Position numbers and translations under genes: made by a program
Notes under the pieces: model-generated
Databases searched by the model: none
What the model was told of the DNA's origin: nothing
What the model saw: only the letters and a program-made list of their open reading frames with translations
In this document: one piece after another, positions 57,082 to 64,000 of the stretch
Numbering within the stretch: position 1 is the stretch's first letter
Layout: each line of letters opens with the position of its first letter
Source of the DNA: Glaciecola sp041380235
GTDB taxonomy: Bacteria; Pseudomonadota; Gammaproteobacteria; Enterobacterales; Alteromonadaceae
Direction: 5' to 3'
Length of the DNA: 64,000 nt
NCBI RefSeq assembly: GCF_041380235.1
Contig: NZ_JBGIYY010000016.1
Span: forward strand, 45,545-109,544

Positions 57082-57204
57082 AGTTTTTTAAGTCGATTTC
57101 TATTACAGAGAGTCGCCGTTTTAGTAATGTATTTATGATGCGCTCGTTGTTGGGTTAACATAAATGTTTTTGACTCATTTTTTTAGCGTGTAAACACGAT
57201 ACGG

Positions 57205-57853
57205 TTTATTTCGCTGGCCGCTCTAGTTCCACCACCGCGACTCAACCTCACTCGATTTTTTGGTGTTTTCGCACCAAACAGTAATTTAAGAGCTCAAGTT
57301 ACTGCATCGCAGCGAGGGAAGAATAGTCCAAGGCTGATTAACGAGGGAAATGCGCAATCAGATAAGCCCTATCATGCGAGGGGGATGACGTGGGCCCAGC
57401 GTTTGAGGCGAGTATTCAATATTGACATTACCGAGTGCGAAAAATGTCAAAAGCACAATGTGACCATCATTGCCTGCATTATTGACACCGTCGTAATTCA
57501 AAAAATAATGGCGCATTTAGATAAAAAACACCCCATTTCTATACAAGCATCGCTATTACCACCTTTGCGTGCTCCACCTAACGAAGGGTATGCAAAAGAT
57601 TTCAAAATCCAACGCGACTTCAACTTTGGTGCATAGACAACAAGTCAACATTACTACGAAACTAAGTATTTCATGGTAGGAGTTTTGACATGCTGCTCAC
57701 CAATTTTCTGTACCAAAGGCCTATCTACGTATGAATTTGAAGATTCAAATGCCATGCAAAACGTCCTCAACCAAACATTTAAACAAACCAACCTTATCAA
57801 AAGTACAGCTGTTAAGGGGGGTAGTAAATAGCTTTAATTCTCCTTATACTCCT
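57205..57853 (+). mobile_element. 3' fragment of a second IS91-family element
   Basis: Begins abruptly with sequence equivalent to the last about 140 codons of the first copy (FISLAALVPPPRLNLTRFFG ...). It continues without interruption through MTWAQRLRRVFNIDITECEK to the stop at 57636 and on to a shared non-coding 3' end near 57853. The 5' two thirds of the transposase are missing. Same orientation as the first copy. Confidence 0.85.
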
Positions 57854-57860
57854 ACTGTAA

Positions 57861-58904
57861 TTAACAACGTATTTGTACTCTTATTTTGCTAGGCGACAAA
57901 CCGAATTTACGCTTTATGGCGGTAGAGAAATTACATTGATGTTTGAAACCTGCTTGGTCAGCTATTTCAATAATAGGCAAGTCTGATTGTGTCAACAGTT
58001 GATAACCAAGTTCTAAGCGTTTGTCTTGAATTAACTCAGATATACTTAGTCCAAAAAGTTCTTTAAACCCATAAAACAATTTATTTCGATTTATTCCAAT
58101 TCGAGAGGCTAACTCTGCGATAGTTGGAGATGCTTTTATATCATTTAGTAATATATAATGGGCTTTGTTAATCGCTTCCACGTCGGCGTCGGTGAGCTTT
58201 ACTAAAGACGGCTTTAAGCGTAACTTCTGAACCTCATTAATTGATTTACATAAAATCTCAGTGCACTTTGCGTTCATAAGTGCGATACGCATAGGTCCCG
58301 ACATTTCTGAATGAATCAGGTCGTTTGTCATTGCATTTAAATCTTGAGAAAACGAAAAGTATCGGTGAAAAGAATCTATCTCATAGCCAATAAGCGCATC
58401 TTGCAATAGCTCGGGCATGTTATCGAGTTGTAAGCCCGTGATTTTCTCTAGTAACGCGGGTTTGCAACACAGTGTTGCCCAAACAGAAGTAGTATCTGCT
58501 TTTACATGTTCCTCTATTTGAGAGTCACGTGGGTTATTAATGACTCGCCAAGAAGGCGACAAAGCAGAAATAGTGTTTTTCGCTGACACTGCCATATCCA
58601 TATCGATCGACAGGCTAAAATTGAATCTTATCCAGTCATTATCGCAAGTAATGAAAGTCTGGTCTTTTTTCCAATGACAATCCATTATGAGTAATTTTAG
58701 GTCTGCTAATAATTCGAAAAATTCGATACGACCACTTAAAATATCATTATCATAATGGTTAATTAGTGAGCTTCCTAAAGTACTTTCACAGCGTAATTGA
58801 GAATCACTCGCAGCCTGAAATAACTGAGCATTTACTACTTCTAAATTGGTCCAATCAAACTTAACTTTTTTACTATTACGGCTTGCTTGCTTTGCCATAA
58901 TCAT
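57861..58904 (-). CDS. AraC-family transcriptional regulator
   Basis: A protein of about 347 aa with a C-terminal double helix-turn-helix (ASRIGINRNKLFYGFKELFG; IIEIADQAGFKHQCNFSTAI) followed by KRKFGLSPSKIR. The N-terminal domain is not assignable. The general plan is like PchR-type regulators found beside TonB receptors. The ATG at 58904 has AAAGGA upstream; the frame is open to 58925. Transcribed away from the TonB receptor gene, which it probably regulates. Confidence 0.88.
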   Translation of the reverse strand: MIMAKQASRNSKKVKFDWTNLEVVNAQLFQAASDSQLRCESTLGSSLINHYDNDILSGRIEFFELLADLKLLIMDCHWKKDQTFITCDNDWIRFNFSLSIDMDMAVSAKNTISALSPSWRVINNPRDSQIEEHVKADTTSVWATLCCKPALLEKITGLQLDNMPELLQDALIGYEIDSFHRYFSFSQDLNAMTNDLIHSEMSGPMRIALMNAKCTEILCKSINEVQKLRLKPSLVKLTDADVEAINKAHYILLNDIKASPTIAELASRIGINRNKLFYGFKELFGLSISELIQDKRLELGYQLLTQSDLPIIEIADQAGFKHQCNFSTAIKRKFGLSPSKIRVQIRC

Positions 58905-59096
58905 ATAATCCTTTTGCCAAAACACGTCAATATACTTACATAAGCATACGCTATTTAGAGCATAGTTTTTTGTTAATTAATGTGTTGCGCAAAACAAAAA
59001 ATGCTCTCAACAAAAGTAAATTATTTGTTAATAAACCATTCTGATAATGCAAATACATTATTTCCTATTTTTAAATAACATTATCTTGAGGCAATT

Positions 59097-61271
59097 ATGA
59101 AGTTATCAAAAATCGCTACATCGCTTCTTATCACTGGGCTTTTTCCCGTAAGCACAAGCTTCTCTCAGGAACAGAGCGAATCACAAAGCGCTGACAATCG
59201 CCAAATAGAGGTTATTGAAATAACCGCGCGAAAACGCACTGAAACAGCGCAATCAGCTCCCCTTTCAGTATCGGTACTCAACGGATTGTCACTAGAGCGG
59301 GCGGGCGTTGACGGCTTTGAAAATGTGTTGGCTACAGTCCCTAATGCTAGCCAATCAGGTGGTATTGGAGGCGGTTTGCAAGGCTTAGTGAGTATTCGAG
59401 GTATATCTACACTAGTGCGATTTGTAGGTTTGGAGACTGGCGTTGGGTACTATGTAGACGGCGTTTATGTTGGCCGACCAGAAAACTTCAATCAGGACTT
59501 GATGGATGTAGACAGGGTAGAAGTGTTGCGAGGCCCGCAAGGCGCGGTATTTGGTAAAAATACGATTGCCGGTGCTATTAACATTATAACCAATACGCCG
59601 ACCGAAGATACCAAAGCGACAATTGAAGCGCAATACGGAAACTTCGGGCACACTCGATTAAAGGCTAGTATCAGTGGCGAATTAAGCGAAAACATATTCG
59701 GTAGTGTGTCAGGCAGCTACTTTGCCCGCGACGGCGTAGTGAAAAATAGCTTCCCAGGTGGCGACGACCTTGATGATGCTGATTTAGTCTCTGCACGCAC
59801 CAAGCTACTATTTAAAGCGGCGGATAATATTGAATTTGTATTTGCGGCTGATGTTTTAAGAGACCGGAGCAAGCCTGCATTCTTTGAAGTACGAGATGCA
59901 GCCTTTATCGACGATCCAACAGAAAGTACTCCCTTCACCGTAAATTCTGACCAACCCAACTTCTTAAATAGAGACATTTGGGGGGCATCATTGCAGTCTA
60001 ATGTGCAACTACAAAGCGGCCTATGGGAAACCGTGGTAGCGATAAGAGATACTTCATTTGAAGCAGGCATTGACGACGATAAACTCCCGTTCAGATTCTT
60101 TATTGACGAGTTTGCGAGCGACGCTAATTTTACATCTGCTGAAACCCGCTTTAGTGGCTCGCTTAACAATACCGATTATCAAGTGGGTTTGTATTGGTTC
60201 TCACAAGATGCTAACAATATATCGAATTTTGCGCTAGGCGATTTTTTAACTGGCGTGCCAGGTGTCGAGCCGCCTATTGATTTAACTAGTTCGGTTGACA
60301 CCGATAGTATAGCGCTCTTTTTTAACACCGACACACAACTTACAGCGCAATTAGCGCTAGAGATAGGTGGTCGTTATGTAAGCGAAGAAAAGTCGGCATT
60401 TCACAAACAAGATGACATGACGGGTATCTTTGGCTCTACCGACTTTCAAATAGACCGCACCGATAGCGATTTTTCACCTATTGTTTCATTGTCATATGAG
60501 GTATCCCCTACATTAACTGCCTATGCGCGATACGCAGAAGGATTCAAAAGTGCAGGGTTTAACACTGACTTTGTGTCACAAGGTGCCAATTTAGAAGTTG
60601 AGCCAGAAACGGCGACTTCGGTAGAAGCGGGCGTAAAAACAATGCTTCTTAACCGTGCTTTACGGGTGAATTTAGCGGTGTTTAATACCCAGTATGATAA
60701 TTTACAATTAGCACAAATTGTGGGGGCAGGCGTGTCTTTAAATAACGCTGCACAAGCAGACATTAGCGGTATTGAAGCTGACTTTTCTGCATTGTTAGGT
60801 GACTATTTTGATATTTATGGGTCAGTTGGTTTTCTTGACGCTACCTATGACGACTTTCCTGGCTGTCCTGCTGCGGGCGCTATTGAAATGCCACCCAAAG
60901 AAAATTGTAGTGGCAATTTCTTAAATTTAGCACCTGAATGGACCACCGCATTTGGCGCTCAAATGGTATATCCCCTAACCGATCTAGAAATGGACCTAGT
61001 CGTTAGAGCCGACTGGAATTATCGCTCAGAAGTGTTCTTTGAACCTCAAAACGAGACTCGTTTGTCGGGTGAATCTAGAAGTTTATTGAATGTACGAGTC
61101 GGTCTGACTGATGATGTGGGCGCGTGGGATGTGTTCTTATGGGCAAATAATATATTGGACGAGGAGTATGTGAACTTTGCTGACGATCGTAGCGGTATTT
61201 TTGTGCCAACAACTGAAAGCTTTGGTGCACCTCGCATGTATGGCATGACTCTACGATTTCGGTTTGAGTAA
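59097..61271 (+). CDS. TonB-dependent outer-membrane receptor
   Basis: A 724-aa receptor with signal peptide (LLITGLFPVSTSFS), a TonB-box-like EVIEITARKR and a plug domain (ESVSIRGIS-like VSIRGIST, VEVLRGPQGAVFGKNTIAGA). A C-terminal beta-barrel ends in MTLRFRFE with the terminal aromatic. The type is the long-plug receptor common in marine bacteria. First gene of an operon with two hydrolases, so the imported ligand is probably their substrate. Confidence 0.95.
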   Translation: MKLSKIATSLLITGLFPVSTSFSQEQSESQSADNRQIEVIEITARKRTETAQSAPLSVSVLNGLSLERAGVDGFENVLATVPNASQSGGIGGGLQGLVSIRGISTLVRFVGLETGVGYYVDGVYVGRPENFNQDLMDVDRVEVLRGPQGAVFGKNTIAGAINIITNTPTEDTKATIEAQYGNFGHTRLKASISGELSENIFGSVSGSYFARDGVVKNSFPGGDDLDDADLVSARTKLLFKAADNIEFVFAADVLRDRSKPAFFEVRDAAFIDDPTESTPFTVNSDQPNFLNRDIWGASLQSNVQLQSGLWETVVAIRDTSFEAGIDDDKLPFRFFIDEFASDANFTSAETRFSGSLNNTDYQVGLYWFSQDANNISNFALGDFLTGVPGVEPPIDLTSSVDTDSIALFFNTDTQLTAQLALEIGGRYVSEEKSAFHKQDDMTGIFGSTDFQIDRTDSDFSPIVSLSYEVSPTLTAYARYAEGFKSAGFNTDFVSQGANLEVEPETATSVEAGVKTMLLNRALRVNLAVFNTQYDNLQLAQIVGAGVSLNNAAQADISGIEADFSALLGDYFDIYGSVGFLDATYDDFPGCPAAGAIEMPPKENCSGNFLNLAPEWTTAFGAQMVYPLTDLEMDLVVRADWNYRSEVFFEPQNETRLSGESRSLLNVRVGLTDDVGAWDVFLWANNILDEEYVNFADDRSGIFVPTTESFGAPRMYGMTLRFRFE

Positions 61272-61283
61272 GGGAGGCTGAAT

Positions 61284-62138
61284 ATGTTTACCCGTAAATC
61301 TGAAAAATTGCTTAGTGAGACTCTATTTTACTCGCACAGAAGTACAAAAATTGCCTACCAGCATACAGAAATACGAAAACAAACTATCGTATTTATTCAC
61401 GGCAACAGCGCATGTAAAGAAGTCTTCGAGCAGCAAATTGAAGCACTAAGCGATGAATATAGACTAATATTACTAGATTTACCTGGGCATGGTGAATCGA
61501 GTAACTCGAATGAGCCAATGCAAGACTATACTATTCCAGGATACGCAGTTGCTTGTATCAGTCTTTTACAGTCAATAAAGGTGGTGAATCCGATAATTAT
61601 GGGATGGTCTTTAGGCGGTCATGTTGCACTTGAAATGGTGGGACAAGGTTATTCAGCTTGCGGGTTACTAATAACCGGAACACCGCCGATTGGCAGAGGC
61701 TTAAGCGATTTTGAACATGCATTCCAAGCTAACGAAGTTATGGCATTGACTGGCAAGCAAGCATTTACCGATGACGACGCCGCTAAGTATTTATCCGCAT
61801 TATATTCGACCAGTATCATAAATAACTTTGTGATAGCAGCCCAACGAACCGACCCAATTGCACGAGAGGCGATGGTTGCCCATTGGAGCGCTGGAGTAGA
61901 TGGTGTAGATGAAAAAGCTCTTATTGCCAGTTGGGACAGACCGATTGCGGTAATACACGGTGAAAATGACCAGTTTGTTAACCTAGACTACCTAACTAAC
62001 TTGATATGGAAAAATTTGTGGAAGAATAAAATACTGTCAGTAAGAAATGCCGGCCATTCTCCATTTTTAGAACAGCCAATAGTTTTCAATCAGTATATTT
62101 TGACATTTGCGCATAGCTGTTTTAACAAGGAAAAATGA
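61284..62138 (+). CDS. Alpha/beta-hydrolase
   Basis: A 284-aa protein with no signal peptide. Catalytic elements: VFIHGNSACKEVFEQ (oxyanion hole), nucleophile in MGWSLGGHVALEM, acid in VIHGENDQFV and His in RNAGHSPFLEQP. A lid region lies near residues 140-190. It resembles small-molecule ester or lactone hydrolases. It follows the receptor by 12 bases (GGGAGG ribosome-binding site) and overlaps the amidohydrolase start, so the two hydrolases are made together. Confidence 0.88.
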   Translation: MFTRKSEKLLSETLFYSHRSTKIAYQHTEIRKQTIVFIHGNSACKEVFEQQIEALSDEYRLILLDLPGHGESSNSNEPMQDYTIPGYAVACISLLQSIKVVNPIIMGWSLGGHVALEMVGQGYSACGLLITGTPPIGRGLSDFEHAFQANEVMALTGKQAFTDDDAAKYLSALYSTSIINNFVIAAQRTDPIAREAMVAHWSAGVDGVDEKALIASWDRPIAVIHGENDQFVNLDYLTNLIWKNLWKNKILSVRNAGHSPFLEQPIVFNQYILTFAHSCFNKEK

Positions 62139-63301
62139 TGGAACACGACATAGAATTGCTTGAAAAAACCGTTGCAAACATGAAAGCCTTACGCAGAGAG
62201 TTCCATAGGCATCCAGAAATGGCCTACAAAGAAGTTCAAACGGCCAAACAAGTTAGCACACTTTTAGAAAGTTATGGTTTAACAGTGACTACCAACATCG
62301 CCTCTACAGGTGTTGTTGGGGTGCTCGATCGTGGAGAAGGTCCTCGCTTAGGCTTGCGCGCCGATATGGATGCCCTGCCAATACATGAAGACAATGAACT
62401 AGCGTATTGTTCAAACGTGCCCGGCGTTATGCATGCTTGTGGCCACGACGGTCATACAACAATGTTGCTCGGCGCAGCTGCAATGTTAGCTAAAACAGAA
62501 GGCTTACAGGGCAAGATAACATTTATATTTCAACCGGCTGAAGAAAATGAGGGCGGTGCTAAGCAGATGGTTGAAGAAGGGCTATTTACTAAATTTGACG
62601 TTGACTATATTTATGCTTTACACAATCTTCCCAATATTCCTGCTGGTACAATATTAGCTCAACCTGGGCCAATATCGGCGGCTTTCGATACATTTGAGAT
62701 AGAGGTATTAGGTAAAGGTGGTCATGGTGCTATTCCTGAGTTAACCCAAGACCCAATTTTAGCCGCTAGTGCATTAGTACAAGCACTAAATACAATAGTG
62801 TCTAGGAAGGTAAGCCCGCTTGAAAGCGCGGTTGTGTCTATGGGTAAGATATCGTCGGGGGAGACCTATAATGTTATCCCAAACTCTGCTCACTTAATGG
62901 GATCGTGCCGGTCGTTTAACGGCGAAGTACAAGCAATATTGCAACAACAAATAAGCAATATTTGTGAAGGGATAGGTAAAGCATACGACGTGTCTGTTAA
63001 GTGTAATTATAAAACGCTATATCCGGCTGTTATAAACGATGAGAAAGCCACTCAAAAATTTGTAAATGCAATAGAAAGACATTTGCCGTCAGTTGAAATG
63101 ATAACTGAGTTTTCACCACTTATGGGCTCGGAAGACTTTTCATACTTTCTAGAGGTCAAACCCGGCTGCTATTTTGGCATAGGAAACGGGGTGAATAGTG
63201 CATCACTGCACACTCCAGACTATGATTTCAACGACAATATTCTGGAAACAGGGATTACGGTGTGGTGCTCGTTAGCAAAGGAGTTTTTGAAAAAAGAGTG
63301 A
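62135..63301 (+). CDS. M20D-family amidohydrolase
   Basis: A 388-aa metallo-amidohydrolase of the hippurate/indole-acetyl-amino-acid hydrolase group. Metal and catalytic residues lie in LRADMDALPIHE, HACGHDGHTTMLLGA, QPAEENEGGA and the late MGSEDFSYFLE. No signal peptide. It is expected to cleave N-acyl amino acids or similar amides in the cytoplasm. Starts at ATG 62135 or 62138, overlapping the preceding gene by four bases. Confidence 0.93.
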   Translation: MMEHDIELLEKTVANMKALRREFHRHPEMAYKEVQTAKQVSTLLESYGLTVTTNIASTGVVGVLDRGEGPRLGLRADMDALPIHEDNELAYCSNVPGVMHACGHDGHTTMLLGAAAMLAKTEGLQGKITFIFQPAEENEGGAKQMVEEGLFTKFDVDYIYALHNLPNIPAGTILAQPGPISAAFDTFEIEVLGKGGHGAIPELTQDPILAASALVQALNTIVSRKVSPLESAVVSMGKISSGETYNVIPNSAHLMGSCRSFNGEVQAILQQQISNICEGIGKAYDVSVKCNYKTLYPAVINDEKATQKFVNAIERHLPSVEMITEFSPLMGSEDFSYFLEVKPGCYFGIGNGVNSASLHTPDYDFNDNILETGITVWCSLAKEFLKKE

Positions 63302-63969
63302 CAAAAAAGGAAGCATAAATCTTCGCCATTGTCTAAGAGCGTAGAATTATGCATTACCCACTGCTTAGTTTCGGGATGTTCTTATTCAGCATTTTTAATG
63401 CTCACCATTTAAACCCGTCTTAATTAATTTAATCGCAGTATTCATGCGCTTGGGAAGCGGCCTATTACGGTGATAACAAACATGTATATTTTCACTTACT
63501 GGATTTGCAGGTGAAACCCTAAGCCACTAGTAACTGGGCATGATGGAGTATAACGAATTAACACTATGTACTAGTCATTGTCACAGCTGTATTTGAGGGC
63601 AGTGATGGGTGAGCCTTGCTTGTCTAGATATGACAATATCTTGTGATAGGCGTTATACCAATACATTTTCGATAGAATTATCCCGAGAATTCGCAACGGC
63701 TACCAGTAGCCATATATGCCCTTCAAATGAGCGGCGAGAAACGTCCGCTTTATTCAATCGAGCAAATTTGAATGGAACTGAAACGGCGGCCTATGGCACA
63801 AAAGAGACCCTCAAAAAAGTATCGTTTAATGTCCGCTAAGCGCCTGAAACCTGACCAAAGCCTCGAATTGTTCAAGGTGTACAAGACCGCCGAGATTATT
63901 CAAAGTACAACCCTTAGTTGCGACTAAATATGTTTACAGTAAATCTTTTAGTTTTTTGCTACCACATTC
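63302..63969. other. Mostly non-coding region at the right end
   Basis: About 670 bp with degraded sequence. It contains a small LysR-like remnant (separate entry). A 76-codon frame at 63609-63839 has no recognisable feature and is not called. No intact gene is seen. Confidence 0.6.
63400..63520 (-). pseudogene. Remnant of a LysR-type regulator C-terminus
   Basis: On the minus strand a frame reads ENIHVCYHRNRPLPKRMNTA followed by a short tail. This resembles the end of LysR effector-binding domains. The preceding GLGF-like segment is in another frame, and stops follow upstream. It is only a scrap. Confidence 0.35.
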
Positions 63970-64000
63970 TTGTATTGCGCTTTTGGCATTTTTCGCATTC
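63970..64000 (-). mobile_element. Edge of a third IS91-family copy
   Basis: The last 31 bases, read on the minus strand, encode ECEKCQKRN. This is nearly the same as ECEKCQKHN in the C-terminal part of the other two IS91 transposases. The similarity stops at about 63970 and the copy continues beyond the window. Confidence 0.6.

Noticed and set aside
63609..63839. 76-codon frame near the right end
   Set aside because: No recognisable domain or translation signals, and it lies in a degraded region.
1..64000. CRISPR array, tRNA, rRNA or prophage
   Set aside because: No regularly spaced repeats, no tRNA/rRNA sequence and no phage structural genes were recognised.

Overview
The window looks like a chromosome segment of a marine gammaproteobacterium close to Alteromonadaceae (Glaciecola/Paraglaciecola-like). 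The basis is conserved gene order (rsmI-lpoA-yraN-diaA-dolP; sspB-sspA-petCBA-rpsI-rplM; pdxJ-acpS-rlmD-relA-mazG; mdh/argR divergent), a complete Na+-translocating NQR operon with apbE and nqrM, FabV as enoyl reductase, moderate-to-low GC, and a polysaccharide-lyase/TonB accessory repertoire. The genus is an inference; no rRNA or tRNA gene is present.

Positions 1-43,054 are mostly core genome. In order: a hybrid histidine kinase/GGDEF-EAL pair; nqrM-apbE-nqrFEDCBA (all minus strand); fabV; a TRAP transporter (dctP-dctM-dctQ); fklB; ppc; a SpoU methyltransferase; a circularly permuted YlqF/RbgA-like GTPase; a periplasmic cyclophilin; a membrane diguanylate cyclase; mdh/argR; rsmI; the lpoA-yraN-diaA-dolP cell-envelope operon; sspA-sspB; the cytochrome bc1 operon; rplM-rpsI; a mazG that has lost its 5' half; and relA-rlmD-acpS-pdxJ. 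Energy metabolism (Na+-NQR, bc1, Mdh, Ppc), c-di-GMP and ppGpp signalling, and translation dominate.

From about 43,055 to the end the window is accessory. The genes expected next to pdxJ (recO, era) are absent. In their place is an intergenic stretch with a MITE-like inverted-repeat element, then a 1.5-kb ORF for an AFG1/ZapE-family ATPase that reads as a eukaryotic (mitochondrial, probably algal) protein rather than a bacterial ZapE. After it come an orphan 157-aa protein, an IS6-family insertion sequence, a secreted esterase, a large heparinase II/III-fold polysaccharide lyase lipoprotein, a serine-hydrolase fragment, an IS91-family element with two in-frame stops, a beheaded chemotaxis receptor, an Lrp-homoserine dehydrogenase-aldehyde dehydrogenase cassette, a 3' fragment of a second IS91 element, and an AraC/TonB receptor/alpha-beta hydrolase/M20 amidohydrolase cluster. 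A scrap of a third IS91 copy lies at the right edge.

The most notable points are the eukaryote-like AFG1 gene, which lies only about 6 kb from where bacterial zapE normally sits (upstream of rplM) but is missing here; the truncated mazG; the possible homoserine-to-aspartate catabolic cassette bracketed by related IS91 copies; and the uncharacterised TonB/hydrolase/amidohydrolase cluster.
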